Shown piece by piece: positions 1 to 9,777 of a DNA stretch of 64,000 bases (positions within the stretch are counted from its first letter, which is position 1; each line of letters begins with the position of its first letter). Where the stretch lies: assembly GCA_018269055.1 (NCBI GenBank), contig JAFDVI010000012.1, forward strand, positions 246,434-310,433, read 5' to 3'. This DNA comes from Acidobacteriota bacterium. Lineage in GTDB: Bacteria; Acidobacteriota; Blastocatellia; RBC074. A model generated the notes under the pieces. It was not told the origin of the DNA and did no database searches. It saw nothing but the letters and a program-made list of their open reading frames with translations. Position numbers and translations under genes: made by a program.

Positions 1-3
1 AGT

Positions 4-1233
4 TCAGATTACACCAAGCCGTTTGCCGACTGTCTTGAAAGCTTCGATGGATTGATCCAAATCCTGTCGCGTGTGTGCAGCGGAAATCTGCGCGCGAAGC
101 CGCGCTTCGCCTTTCGGCACTACCGGATACCAAAGCCCTTTGATGTACACGCCTTCGCCGAGCAATTCGCGGCTCATATCTTGCGCAATCGCAGCTTCAC
201 CTACCATAACGGGAACAATCGGGTGTGTACCTTCCAGAATCCGGAAGCCCGCGTTGACGATTTCGCGCCGGAAGTAGGCGGTGTTTTCGTGCAGTTGGTT
301 GACGATGGATGGATCGTTTTCAATCAAATCAATCGCCGCAATCGAAGCGGTGACCACCGAGGGCGGCACGGTATTGGAAAACGTGTAAGGCCGCGATTTC
401 TGCCGCAGGAATTCGATCAGTTCGCGCCGTCCGGCAATGAACCCCCCCGAAGCGCCGCCCAATGCTTTGCCAAACGTTCCGGTGACGACGTCAATTTGCC
501 CGTGCACGCCAAGCTCTTCCGGCGTGCCGCGCCCGGTGTCACCCAGCACGCCCGAAGCATGCGATTCATCCACAAACAGCAGCGCGCCGAATTCACGCGC
601 CAGCGCGACCAGTTTCGGCAGCGGCGCCAAATGACCTTCCATCGAAAACACGCCGTCGGTGGCGATGACTTTGATGCGATAGTTTTTATCGCGATCCTCT
701 TCCAGCATCTGGCGCAGATGAGCGAAATCGCGGTTACGATACAGTTTCGACGCGGTTTGCTTCGCCACGGCGCGGCACAACCGAACACCGTCAATGATGC
801 TGGCGTGGTTGTATTGATCGCTGTAAATCACATCTTCAAATTCGCTTTGGCCAAAGTCGTTGGCGTAAAGCGCGGTGAAGAAAGCTTCGTTTGCCGCAAA
901 GCATGACGAATGCAGGATGGCCGCTTCGCAACCGACAAAGCGCGCGATGCGCTGTTCCAGTTCCAGGTGAATCGGTTCGGTTCCACACAAAAAACGCACT
1001 GAAGACATGCCGAACCCCCATTCGTCCAAGCCGCGATGGGCCGCTTCCTTGATTTTCGGGTGGTTAGCCAATCCCAGGTAATTGTTCGACGCCAGCATCA
1101 CGGCGTCGCGCCCATTGACGCGGACGCGACCTCCCTGCTCGCTTTCCAGCGGAACTTCGTATTTGTAGGTTTTGGCTTCCTCAAACTGATCCAGTTCGCG
1201 TTGCAATACGGCATACAGTTCGTTCGGATTCAT
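4..1233 (-). CDS. kbl: Glycine C-acetyltransferase (2-amino-3-ketobutyrate CoA ligase)
   Basis: This PLP enzyme of the alpha-oxoamine synthase family cleaves 2-amino-3-ketobutyrate with CoA to glycine and acetyl-CoA, the second step of threonine breakdown. The 409-residue length is close to normal for Kbl. The PLP lysine lies in [10 protein letters not shown] (about K256), with the cofactor-binding VDESHASG motif at about 221-228. The family also contains 8-amino-7-oxononanoate synthase (BioF) and serine palmitoyltransferase, but the tdh gene abutting it upstream strongly favours Kbl. The tdh stop codon and this ATG are directly adjacent with no gap, so the two are probably translationally coupled. 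The stop codon lies at 4-6, so the gene is complete. Confidence 0.93.
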   Translation of the reverse strand: MNPNELYAVLQRELDQFEEAKTYKYEVPLESEQGGRVRVNGRDAVMLASNNYLGLANHPKIKEAAHRGLDEWGFGMSSVRFLCGTEPIHLELEQRIARFVGCEAAILHSSCFAANEAFFTALYANDFGQSEFEDVIYSDQYNHASIIDGVRLCRAVAKQTASKLYRNRDFAHLRQMLEEDRDKNYRIKVIATDGVFSMEGHLAPLPKLVALAREFGALLFVDESHASGVLGDTGRGTPEELGVHGQIDVVTGTFGKALGGASGGFIAGRRELIEFLRQKSRPYTFSNTVPPSVVTASIAAIDLIENDPSIVNQLHENTAYFRREIVNAGFRILEGTHPIVPVMVGEAAIAQDMSRELLGEGVYIKGLWYPVVPKGEARLRAQISAAHTRQDLDQSIEAFKTVGKRLGVI

Positions 1234-2418
1234 TTACGCCTCCAGGTTGAAATTCGGGTCGGGCGTCAACAGCACTTTGACGGCTTCCTGCGTTCGCACC
1301 AATTGAAACCCACGCTCGAAATTATCCAGCATGATCGGCGGACGAGAGATGATCTTTTCCAGCTTTGCCTTCAGCCCCGACTTATCCGCCGCCAGCAAAT
1401 CCAGCATCGTGTACCAGGTGTCGAACATACGACGTCCAAAAATGCCGCGCATCGTGACGCCTTTCCAAATCAGATAATTGCCCACGTCAAATGACGGCAA
1501 CGGTTTTGACGGTATTCCGAGCAACATGATCTGGCCGCCGTTTTTCACCAGCCTTCCCGCGTCATCGTACGCCGCGGCGGAACCGCTCATTTCCAGCACC
1601 ACATCCACGCCTCCGCCGTGTTCATCGCGCACGCGGTCAAACAATTCCTGCCGCTGGCCTGGCGCATTGGTTTCGTTGGTATCGAAACAAAAATCCGCCC
1701 CCATTTCCCGCGCGATTTCAAACCGGCGCGCCAGATGCCCCGAATCAATTCCGCCGGAATTCACCGAAAAATCTGTGACATAAATCCGTGTTGCGCCCAA
1801 TGCTCGCGCGACGGCGGTCGCCATCATTCCCTGGGTTCCGCACCCCAGAATCGCCACGGTTTTGCCGGAAACGTCGCCTTCCATCACGGTATGCACAGCG
1901 TTTCCCAGGGCGTCCAGAAACGCGCCAAACCGTGGCGGAATCATCTGCTTGCCGCCGAACCGTTCCAGATTGATCAGGTTTTCAAACGGCACACAGACAT
2001 AATCGGCAAAGGTTCCGTCCAGATGCACGCCTTTGATTTTCACATTCTGGCAAACGTGTTTGCGCCCGGTCATGCACTGATGGCAGTAACCGCAGGCGAT
2101 GTGCATTTCGCTGGTGACGTAATCGCCGATGCTGACCAGGGCTTTGGGAACGCCTGCGCCGATTTCCACGACTTCGCCACAGAATTCGTGCCCGATGACC
2201 AGAGCTTGGTACCGGCTGGAATCACCGCCCAAATGGCGAAGCATTTCATCCTGAATGCCTTTTCGGGTGGGCGAGTGGTAAATCCCGAAATCGGTGCCAC
2301 AAATCCCCGCCGCCAAAACACGAACCTTGACCTCTGCCGGGTGCAAAGTCGGTTCGGCGGCATCTTCAACAAACCGCAGACCTTCATCTTCGAGCCTGAT
2401 TTTCTTTAACGCCTTCAT
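1234..2418 (-). CDS. tdh: L-threonine 3-dehydrogenase, zinc-dependent MDR family
   Basis: The product oxidises L-threonine to 2-amino-3-ketobutyrate with NAD, supplying the substrate of the adjacent Kbl. It is a medium-chain dehydrogenase with catalytic zinc ligands around C40 and GHE (H77, E78). Structural zinc cysteines are at about 109, 112, 115 and 123, and a Rossmann motif GCGTQG follows near residue 192. At 394 residues it is longer than the roughly 340 residues of the E. coli enzyme, partly because of an insertion around residues 48-70. A strong ribosome-binding site (AGGAGGAGG) sits just upstream of the ATG at 2418. Without the kbl partner it could only be called a sorbitol/threonine-type zinc dehydrogenase. 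Confidence 0.9.
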   Translation of the reverse strand: MKALKKIRLEDEGLRFVEDAAEPTLHPAEVKVRVLAAGICGTDFGIYHSPTRKGIQDEMLRHLGGDSSRYQALVIGHEFCGEVVEIGAGVPKALVSIGDYVTSEMHIACGYCHQCMTGRKHVCQNVKIKGVHLDGTFADYVCVPFENLINLERFGGKQMIPPRFGAFLDALGNAVHTVMEGDVSGKTVAILGCGTQGMMATAVARALGATRIYVTDFSVNSGGIDSGHLARRFEIAREMGADFCFDTNETNAPGQRQELFDRVRDEHGGGVDVVLEMSGSAAAYDDAGRLVKNGGQIMLLGIPSKPLPSFDVGNYLIWKGVTMRGIFGRRMFDTWYTMLDLLAADKSGLKAKLEKIISRPPIMLDNFERGFQLVRTQEAVKVLLTPDPNFNLEA

Positions 2419-2467
2419 TCATCCTCCTCCTGGAAAGCAATTCCTTGTTCCAGTCATCAATGCGAAT

Positions 2468-3622
2468 TCAACCAATAATTTCAGCGATGATTTCCATCGC
2501 TTCCTGAACTTCATCGTCCGTATTGAAAAAATGTGGAGAAACCCGTAATCCCACGCCGGGCCGACAATCCACAAAAACGTTGCGTTCGGCCAATCGCTGT
2601 ACCACCTGCGGAGCCTGTTCGACATAAATCATCACAGACCCTCCACGCTGCTCGGAATCAGACGGACTGTGTAACCGCCAACCACGGGAGAGCGCAAACT
2701 CTACCATCCACGAAGTGCGTCGCCTGGATTCCCCTGCGATGGTTGTAAGACCGACTTCCTCAACAATCCGCAATCCGGCCAAACAGGAATACAGCCCGGG
2801 AATGTTTGGCGTGCCTTGCGCAAAGCGGCGCACGGTTTGAGCATACTTCATCCCGTCGTGCGAGAACGCAAACGGGTCGGCGTGTGCGATCCATCCGGTC
2901 AAACGTGGCTGCAACTCTGATTGAAGCGCTGGCCGCACGTACAGGTAACCACACGCCGGGCCGCCACATAGCCATTTGATCGTTCCGCCAATCAGAAAGT
3001 CCGTATCCCATTCCGCTGCCCGCAATTCCATCGCTCCAGCAGATTGATAAACATCCAGCAAAACCAGAGCACCGACTTGATGCGCCCGCTCAACAATGGC
3101 GTGGGCATCAACTCGAAACGAGCTTCGATAAGAAACATGCGACAGCGCAACCAGACGGGTCTTTTCGTCAATCGCGTCCAGAATCCGTTCCATCGAAACC
3201 GTCACGCCGTCCTCTGATGGCACAACCTGAACTTCGGCGCCCAATCGTTGCTGCGATTCCCAGACATATCCCATCGAAGGAAAATCCAGTGCCGTTGTTA
3301 CGATCTTGTTTCGCGGCCCAGCGCCGAACTCGAAACATGACGCAACCGTTGAAAGCGCCGTCGTGGCATTCGGCTGAACCTGCACGGAGCCAGTCGCGCC
3401 GCCCAAAATGCGCGCAATCCGGTCACCGATTTGTTCGGATAATTCCCACCAACTTGTTGCCCAGGCATCTTCGCTGGTGTGGTGTTCCCACAGGTTACAG
3501 TAATCATTCATCGCCTGGCGCGAAGAACGCGGCATTGGTCCAAGACTGTGGCTGAGCAGATGAATCCCCGATGCGAGCGCGGGAAATTCTTCGCGGAGAC
3601 GATTGAAAGTGAGTTCAGTCAT
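2468..3622 (-). CDS. Aminotransferase class V family protein, kynureninase-like
   Basis: This is a PLP-dependent fold-type I enzyme of the class V aminotransferase group. The probable PLP lysine is K216 in GGTIKWLCGGP, a context resembling the kynureninase lysine motif followed by a glycine-rich turn. The conserved aspartate is D190 in LLDVYQSAG. Length (384 aa) fits both kynureninase and cysteine desulfurase-like enzymes; the lack of an SufS/NifS-type catalytic cysteine loop argues against a desulfurase. It starts one base after the stop of the upstream amino-acid permease gene, so the permease probably imports a related amino acid. The exact substrate cannot be read from the sequence. No other kynurenine-pathway gene is present in the window. 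Confidence 0.7.
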   Translation of the reverse strand: MTELTFNRLREEFPALASGIHLLSHSLGPMPRSSRQAMNDYCNLWEHHTSEDAWATSWWELSEQIGDRIARILGGATGSVQVQPNATTALSTVASCFEFGAGPRNKIVTTALDFPSMGYVWESQQRLGAEVQVVPSEDGVTVSMERILDAIDEKTRLVALSHVSYRSSFRVDAHAIVERAHQVGALVLLDVYQSAGAMELRAAEWDTDFLIGGTIKWLCGGPACGYLYVRPALQSELQPRLTGWIAHADPFAFSHDGMKYAQTVRRFAQGTPNIPGLYSCLAGLRIVEEVGLTTIAGESRRRTSWMVEFALSRGWRLHSPSDSEQRGGSVMIYVEQAPQVVQRLAERNVFVDCRPGVGLRVSPHFFNTDDEVQEAMEIIAEIIG

Positions 3623-3623
3623 A

Positions 3624-5048
3624 TCATTGCACCTGCTTCGCGGCTTCAGTTGATTGCTTCAGCCCTTGTCCGCTCCCCAGAGCGTAAAGGCCAAGCCCAA
3701 TCACTCCCCAAGCGATCACCAGTTCCACACTGGTTAGTGCGTTGTTTTCCATACGCTGCCGCAAGCTCATTTTCGACAAGGTTTGAATGTCCTGCCAGAT
3801 TTGCACCGCGATCAAAATTCCCATCGCAAACAAGGAAGTCCAGGCCGCCAGCCGTTGCAAACTTGGAGAGAGTTTGACCGTAATGGATTTCGTAAGTGCC
3901 GGATTTCGCCTTGGTAACAGCAAAAACATCAGGCTGTGAAGAAAGTACAAAATCACCAGGGCAAATACTGCAACGTTCAACGCCAACGACAGTTGATGGC
4001 TTAGCAGCAGCACCACCGAAGCGGCAAGCGTCAGCGTCAGCCCCAAAATAGGTGTCCCCGTTCGCGGATTGATTGCGCCAAGCCAGTCGGGAGAAAGCCC
4101 ATCGCGCGCAAGAATGATGCCCAGCCTGGACGGAACCAGCATGGTTGAATTCATGGAGGTCGTCAGTGCCATGATTGCGCCGAACGTTACAAACCAGGCC
4201 GCACCTGAAGGGAGATACGTCGCCGCAACTTCCGCCATCGGAGCCGTACTCGCTCCCAGTTTGGAGCCGGGCAAAACGCCAAACGCCACAACGGACATCA
4301 GCACAAAGATCAGCGCCGTCACGCTGATTCCCTTCAAAAATACTCTGGGCAATCGCTCCGTGCTGTTTTTCACCTCGCCCGCCGTTTGCGCCAGAGATTC
4401 AAATCCCGCATAAGAAAAGAACAGCGGCGCCAGACTGGCCAGAAATCCATTGATGCCGTGCGTGACGAAGGGTTGAAAGTTCTCCGTTCGAATCGCAAAC
4501 AGTCCCGGAACAATCAGGATAATCAGCGAAAGGCTCAACAGCGAACACATCAACACCTGCAACCGCCCGAACCAGCGCACGCCGACGATGTGAACCCCGT
4601 AGAAAAATAGCAGGCTGGCCAAAGCCAACGCCAACCGGTGCTTTTCAGGATTGAGCCGCCCGCCGGACGCCGCAATCAGATAATCCGCCAGGGAATTGGC
4701 CAAAAACGCTTCGGCGCCGATGTATGAGATGATTTTCAACCACGCGCCAAGAAAAGCCAGTCGGTAACCATTTATGCTTCCGGCCAAAGTTCGGGTGATG
4801 TGTGTATATTCGCCGCCCGGTTCACGCCCCAGCGGCGTGGACAGATAGGCGGCATACGGCACTGAGGTCGCCAGAATCACCGGATAAAGCAGAATGTAGC
4901 CAAGAATCAGACTTGGCCCCGTCAACCGCCACGCCTGGCTGGTTACGGTGAAGATTCCAGCGCCAATTAAAATGCCCAACAGCGCGGCATACGATTCCAG
5001 CGTCCCTAAATCTCTACGCAATCGCCCGACTGCGCCCGCTTCAGGCAT
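3624..5048 (-). CDS. APC-superfamily amino acid permease
   Basis: This is a 474-residue integral membrane protein with about 12 hydrophobic segments. The first helix carries the helix-break motif LGILIGAGIFTVTS (about residues 23-36) typical of APC amino acid/polyamine transporters, followed by the conserved region around GGEYTHITR. Later helices include the FFSYAGFESLAQTAGEVKN motif, matching the family's helix 6 region. The start codon overlaps the end of the dienelactone hydrolase gene by 8 bases and the stop lies one base before the kynureninase-like gene, so the three are one transcription unit. The substrate is probably an amino acid, but its identity cannot be determined. Confidence 0.85.
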   Translation of the reverse strand: MPEAGAVGRLRRDLGTLESYAALLGILIGAGIFTVTSQAWRLTGPSLILGYILLYPVILATSVPYAAYLSTPLGREPGGEYTHITRTLAGSINGYRLAFLGAWLKIISYIGAEAFLANSLADYLIAASGGRLNPEKHRLALALASLLFFYGVHIVGVRWFGRLQVLMCSLLSLSLIILIVPGLFAIRTENFQPFVTHGINGFLASLAPLFFSYAGFESLAQTAGEVKNSTERLPRVFLKGISVTALIFVLMSVVAFGVLPGSKLGASTAPMAEVAATYLPSGAAWFVTFGAIMALTTSMNSTMLVPSRLGIILARDGLSPDWLGAINPRTGTPILGLTLTLAASVVLLLSHQLSLALNVAVFALVILYFLHSLMFLLLPRRNPALTKSITVKLSPSLQRLAAWTSLFAMGILIAVQIWQDIQTLSKMSLRQRMENNALTSVELVIAWGVIGLGLYALGSGQGLKQSTEAAKQVQ

Positions 5049-6261
5049 TTGTGCGCTCCATCAAACGATTGGCCGGCAGTTTCGGGTTGAGCACTTTTTC
5101 GGCGCTTTCGACACCGGCGACCGGCAATTTCGCCGCGTCAATCAATCCAAGCTGCACCAGCACCGAAGCTTGATCCCAGTAAATGTGTTCGTGCGCCAAC
5201 TTGCCGTCGCGAAAATGAACAACCACGATCAGCGGCACTTTGACGTGTTTGCCGGTCGGTTCCACGCCGGGCAGCATCCAATCCATTTTGATCGTATGCG
5301 TGAACTCAAACACCATTTCATCCACCACGCGGTCAGCGCCGATTGTTCGCGAAACCGGAGTCATGGCAGTGTCGGGCGGCATTTGCGGAATGAACCGCTG
5401 CGAATAAAACGCACGCAATTCGTCGTGCCCAACGCCGCCGGTCAAAACCGGAATGTGATTCACGTACGCGTCGGCCACCATCGTTTGCAGTGTGTCGTCC
5501 GTGTTGCGCGTGGCGAATTCATATTTGACGTGATCGTCCCATAATGCGGAAAGCTTTGCCTGTGAGTCGCCGCCGTTCAAATGGCGCGTGAAAAATTCCA
5601 GCGTTCGCAAATTGGCAAGCTCGGCGGAAACGGGGTCGAAATGCGCGCCGCCCACCCGTGCGAAGGCGTGATCCTGCCCTGCATAATTGTGCAGCGTGAC
5701 GTTTGGTTTTCCATCCAGTGCCGCATGAATTTTGGCCTGCGCTTCGACAGAACAAAACTGATCCCGTTCGGCGATGTGCAGCATCAAGTTGCCTTTCAGG
5801 TTCGCGATTTCGTCCAGCGCGTTTTCAATGCCGACGCCGTAATAGCCCACGCTGCAATCCGGCGCGTAGCGCGTCGCCAACAAATAGGCCAATTTCCCAC
5901 CCAGGCAAAACCCAACCGCGCCGACTTTTCCATTGCAAGCCGTGTGATTTCGCAGAACCGCCAAGGCCGCGCCAGCGTCATCAACCGTTTTTGCCTCGTC
6001 CAAGCCTTGATACAACTCGAAAGCGCGTTTCCATTCGGCATCGGTTTTGTCGGTCAACTGGATTCCGGGTTCCTGCCGCCAGAAAAGATCCGGGCAGAGG
6101 ACGACAAAACCGTGCTCGGCATACCAGTCGGCAATCCTTCGCATTTCGTGATTTACGCCAAAAATCTCCTGCAAAAGCACAATGCCTGGGCCGGAATTGC
6201 CCGCGGGCAACGCCAGATACGCATCGAACTGACCGCCGTCAAACGAGTGAATTGTTATCAT
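5041..6261 (-). CDS. Dienelactone hydrolase family protein fused to a SnoaL-like domain
   Basis: The N-terminal 230 residues form a dienelactone-hydrolase-type alpha/beta hydrolase. The nucleophile is cysteine C119 in VGFCLGGK, with D167 in AERDQF and H198 in GQDHAF completing the Cys-Asp-His triad. A QEIFGVN oxyanion-region motif lies at 31-37. From about 235 to 380 follows an NTF2/SnoaL-like domain (segments around VADAYVNHIPVLTGGVGHDELRAFY read as such), a fold used as a ligand pocket in polyketide cyclases. At 406 residues it is much longer than single-domain DLH proteins of about 240. The fusion is unusual, and the natural ester or lactone substrate is unknown. It is the first gene of the unit leading into the permease. 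Confidence 0.8.
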   Translation of the reverse strand: MITIHSFDGGQFDAYLALPAGNSGPGIVLLQEIFGVNHEMRRIADWYAEHGFVVLCPDLFWRQEPGIQLTDKTDAEWKRAFELYQGLDEAKTVDDAGAALAVLRNHTACNGKVGAVGFCLGGKLAYLLATRYAPDCSVGYYGVGIENALDEIANLKGNLMLHIAERDQFCSVEAQAKIHAALDGKPNVTLHNYAGQDHAFARVGGAHFDPVSAELANLRTLEFFTRHLNGGDSQAKLSALWDDHVKYEFATRNTDDTLQTMVADAYVNHIPVLTGGVGHDELRAFYSQRFIPQMPPDTAMTPVSRTIGADRVVDEMVFEFTHTIKMDWMLPGVEPTGKHVKVPLIVVVHFRDGKLAHEHIYWDQASVLVQLGLIDAAKLPVAGVESAEKVLNPKLPANRLMERTNA

Positions 6262-6297
6262 CGCAATGTCCTCTGTTATGGAATGGAACCACTCTGT

Positions 6298-8859
6298 TTA
6301 TTCATATCCGATTGCTTCAACCACGTTCAAAGCGACTGCTTTGCGCACAGGCAGCCAGGCGGCCAACAGCGCAATACCGATTGCCAACGGCAACGCCACC
6401 AACACCATCATCGGCGAAAACGAAAACGGGATCGTCCATCCTCCAACCATCATCGCCATTGTTCGTACGATGAACCAGGTGTTGAGAAAACCGGCAATGG
6501 CCCCGATCAGAACGCCGACGATGGCTATGGCGGCGGCTTCCAGCAAAATCATTTTGCGAATCTGGCCGCGCAACCCTCCGATGGCGCGCAAAACGCCAAG
6601 CTCACGCTTGCGCTCGGCGACAGAAATCATCAGCGCATTCACGATCCCCAGAGCCGCGATCATGATTGAAACGGCCATCTGCATGTAACTCAACGCAAAA
6701 AAGCCGTTGATCAAATCCATGATCCATTTTTTGTATTCCTGGTTGGTGTACACAAATGCGCGATGTTCGCCGCGAACCAACCGCTGGATTTCGGTTTTCA
6801 CCGTTTCTCGATCCACGCCCGACTGCAGGTTGATTTCGATCATATCCACCGATGAATCGTTCCAGTACTTTTTGTAGAGTTTGCGATCCATAAAGATTGC
6901 GCCTTTTTCCGAAGTGTAGTCTTCGATGACGCCAACGATTGGCATATCAAAGGGTTGAGTCGGAGTCGCCATTTTCAACCTGTCGCCTGTCGTCAGGTGA
7001 TAGCGTTCATAAAAGTTCCTAGCCACCAACACGCCTTCGCCTTTGACCATTTTCGCGCGCGCTTCGTTTTCGTCGGCTTGTTCGACCACGTTTTTGACAC
7101 GAGCAAACCAGCCGTCCATTTCCAGCGCCACCAACCCAATGGAATCCTCCGCGTAAGTCGGAAACAGGATTCGTACATTTTCGATCCGCTTGACGCCGGG
7201 CAAGGCGGCGATGCGTTGGCTGAGCTCTTCGCTGAAGTGATAGGTACGGGAACGCGCCTGGTCGGAAGCCGCAACAAACAAATCGCAATTGACGATTCGA
7301 TCCATCCAATCGGCGACGGTCTTTTGATAGCTGCGAACATACGCCGCCGTCGCAAAAACAAACATCAACCCGACCATCAAGGCCCCGACTGTGGCCGAAG
7401 TCCGTCGCGGGGATTGAATCATGGTGTCCACAGCCAACACGCCTTCCGAACCGAAAAAACGATCCATCAACGGGCGCAGCAATCGCGCAATCCATTGCGT
7501 CAGTTTCGGCAATAACAAAACCATGCCGAACAGCAGCAACGCCGCATAACCAAACTGCAGGTTCATTCCAACTTTTGCCGGAGCAAACCCGATCAGTCCC
7601 ATGCTGACAACGACCAATGCGATTCCGGCAATCAATCGAGCCTTGCCAAGAATGGCTTCGCGTTGGCGGGTTTCGATGTTGTGCAGCGCCAGAATCGGAT
7701 TCAACCGCGAAGCCGCTCGCGAAGGCATCAAGGCTCCGATTAGCGAAGACAGCACGCCAATCACAAATGCCGTGACGGCGTAATCCCAGCGAAAAACCGG
7801 CGGCTGTTGCGTCGAAACCTGACTGAACAATTGGGTGGCAATCTGGCTGAGCATCCGTTCCGCGCCGATGGCCAAAAAATATCCGAAGAAAATTCCCAGC
7901 GCGCTGCCGATGATTCCCATCAGCACGGCTTCGCCGAGAAACATTCGCTGGACGTTGCGGCGCTCGACGCCCAGCGCGCGCAAAACGCCAATTTCTTTCC
8001 AGCGTTGATTCACGGAGATGCTGAAGGTGTTGAAGATGATGAACACGCCGACCAGCAAGGCGATGAAACTGGCAATGGTCGCGCCGATGCTCATGGCGGA
8101 AATGGCTTTTTCAATTCCGGTTCCGCGCGAAGCCGGGCGATCCACTTCAACACCGGCAGGCAACCGTTCACGCAATCTTTGCCGCAACGCCAGAACATCA
8201 ACTTCCGGTTCGTTCATCAAATCAATGCGGTCAATGTTCCGTCCTCGCCCGAACATGAATTGCGCGTTGAACACATCCATGACGGCTATCTGGCCGTCGA
8301 AAACTTCGCCCATTCCCTGTGGCTTGAAAATGCCGCGCACGATGAATTCCTTGCGCCCCTGCGAAGTGAACAACGGCAATTTGTCGCCGTCTTTCAGGTT
8401 GTGTTTTTCGGCGAATTTACGCGAAATCAAAATCGAATCCGGTGCGGCGAGCGCAACCAACGGATCGGCAACTTCCGTCGTCGCTTCGTCAAATTCGTAT
8501 TCGCGCAATTCGCGGTCGCCCAGCATATCCACGCCCACGATCATCAAACTGCTTTGATCTGCGAAAGCGGTGTTCCCAATGACTTCAATCACTGGCTGGG
8601 CAACGTGAACGCCGGGCGTATCTTTCACCGTTTCCCAGATCGCTTCGGGGAAACCGGCATCGCCTCCGGTGATTTGCAAGGTTGCTTTCCCAGCCAGCTT
8701 TTCAATCGTCGTCGTCAGCGAGCTCAGCAAGGTCAGATTCGCGGTTCGAACTCCGAAAAAGACTGCGACTCCGAGCGCGATGCCCAACAGGGTCAGCGCC
8801 GTTCGCAACCGATGCAGCCGCCATTGTTTCCAGGTGATGTGCGCAAGCGTGACAAACAT
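6298..8859 (-). CDS. ABC transporter permease, FtsX/MacB type, two FtsX modules
   Basis: This is an 853-residue membrane protein with a first transmembrane helix near residue 25. A large extracytoplasmic MacB_PCD-like domain follows, then a three-helix FtsX block with the motif NQRWKEIGVLRALGVERRNV. A second pair of helices, a second periplasmic domain and a second FtsX block ending in ERKRELGVLRAIGGLRGQI complete it. This arrangement is known from exporters that remove lipids, peptides or antibiotics from the membrane or periplasm rather than importers. I chose the ATG at 8859 over an in-frame codon at 8940 because it overlaps the ATPase stop as TGATG, and the extra 27 residues are hydrophilic and not family-like. 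The substrate is unknown. Confidence 0.88.
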   Translation of the reverse strand: MFVTLAHITWKQWRLHRLRTALTLLGIALGVAVFFGVRTANLTLLSSLTTTIEKLAGKATLQITGGDAGFPEAIWETVKDTPGVHVAQPVIEVIGNTAFADQSSLMIVGVDMLGDRELREYEFDEATTEVADPLVALAAPDSILISRKFAEKHNLKDGDKLPLFTSQGRKEFIVRGIFKPQGMGEVFDGQIAVMDVFNAQFMFGRGRNIDRIDLMNEPEVDVLALRQRLRERLPAGVEVDRPASRGTGIEKAISAMSIGATIASFIALLVGVFIIFNTFSISVNQRWKEIGVLRALGVERRNVQRMFLGEAVLMGIIGSALGIFFGYFLAIGAERMLSQIATQLFSQVSTQQPPVFRWDYAVTAFVIGVLSSLIGALMPSRAASRLNPILALHNIETRQREAILGKARLIAGIALVVVSMGLIGFAPAKVGMNLQFGYAALLLFGMVLLLPKLTQWIARLLRPLMDRFFGSEGVLAVDTMIQSPRRTSATVGALMVGLMFVFATAAYVRSYQKTVADWMDRIVNCDLFVAASDQARSRTYHFSEELSQRIAALPGVKRIENVRILFPTYAEDSIGLVALEMDGWFARVKNVVEQADENEARAKMVKGEGVLVARNFYERYHLTTGDRLKMATPTQPFDMPIVGVIEDYTSEKGAIFMDRKLYKKYWNDSSVDMIEINLQSGVDRETVKTEIQRLVRGEHRAFVYTNQEYKKWIMDLINGFFALSYMQMAVSIMIAALGIVNALMISVAERKRELGVLRAIGGLRGQIRKMILLEAAAIAIVGVLIGAIAGFLNTWFIVRTMAMMVGGWTIPFSFSPMMVLVALPLAIGIALLAAWLPVRKAVALNVVEAIGYE

Positions 8860-9557
8860 CAGCGCACCTCCGCTGCGTGCGCTTTGACACAAGATGCGCT
8901 GACGATTTTTCCATCGCGCAACCGGATGATACGGTCGCAATGCCGCGCCGCTTCATCGTTGTGGGTCACCATCAAAATTGTGGTTTTGAATTCGCGGTGC
9001 AAATCATCAAGTAGCGCCAGAATCTCTTCGCCGGTTTTAGAATCCAGGTTGCCCGTCGGTTCATCCGCCAGCAGTACGGGCGGCTGGAAGATCAAGGCGC
9101 GCGCAATGGCGATGCGCTGCCGTTCGCCGCCAGACATTTCATCCGGACGATGCGTTGTTCGCGCGCCAAGCCCGACTTTTTCCAACATGGCATTCGCACG
9201 ATGATCAGCTTCTTTTTTGGATATACCGTTCAACCTGAGCGGCAAAGCGACATTTTCCCGGGCCGTCAGCGTCGGCAGCAGGTTGAACGTCTGAAAAACC
9301 ATCCCGATCTTTTCCCGCCGCAACCGTGTTCGCGCGTCGTCATTGAGCGAAGCGATGTTCACACCGTCAATTCTGATTTCCCCATTCGAAGGTTCGTCCA
9401 AACCGCAAACCAGATTCAGCAGTGTGGATTTACCGGAACCGGACGGCCCCATCACCGCCACTCGCTCTCCCTGTTCAATCAACAGATTGACGCAATCCAG
9501 CGCGTAAACGATTTTTCCATCGCCGTACTTGCGCGACACATTTTCCAGTTGGATCAT
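8859..9557 (-). CDS. ABC transporter ATP-binding protein, LolD/MacB type
   Basis: This is the ATPase partner of the downstream FtsX-type permease. Walker A is GPSGSGKST (37-45) and the Q-loop is VFQTFNLLPTLT. The signature is MSGGERQR (141-148), Walker B is LLADEPTGNLD (162-172) and the H-loop lies in MVTHNDEAA. At 232 residues it has the standard length. The NLLPTLTARENV and ADEPTGNLD wording is characteristic of the LolD/MacB/FtsE clade. It overlaps the permease start as TGATG, so the two subunits should be made in balanced amounts. The upstream 220-base gap presumably holds the promoter; I saw no clear box there. Confidence 0.93.
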   Translation of the reverse strand: MIQLENVSRKYGDGKIVYALDCVNLLIEQGERVAVMGPSGSGKSTLLNLVCGLDEPSNGEIRIDGVNIASLNDDARTRLRREKIGMVFQTFNLLPTLTARENVALPLRLNGISKKEADHRANAMLEKVGLGARTTHRPDEMSGGERQRIAIARALIFQPPVLLADEPTGNLDSKTGEEILALLDDLHREFKTTILMVTHNDEAARHCDRIIRLRDGKIVSASCVKAHAAEVR

Positions 9558-9777
9558 TGCCAGGATTTCCTCGCGGAAAAGTATTGGTTAGGTAGGCAGC
9601 GATTCTTCCATAGCTCTGAAGGATTGTCACGACTCCCGCATTTTCGCGAAGGAGGAGGCTTGATTGAGGAAGAAATATGGTTGAGAGATGAAAATCATTG
9701 AGGCGAGCGGATCCGTGGATGGCCAGTTTGAAAACTCGCCAACCGACCAACTCGCCTCTTTGCCATTTACCTTCCGC

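Noticed and set aside
8860..8940. N-terminal 27-residue extension of the FtsX-type permease
   Set aside because: It would overlap the ATPase gene by 82 bases. The TGATG overlap at 8857-8861 and the hydrophobic helix right after the later ATG fit the family better.
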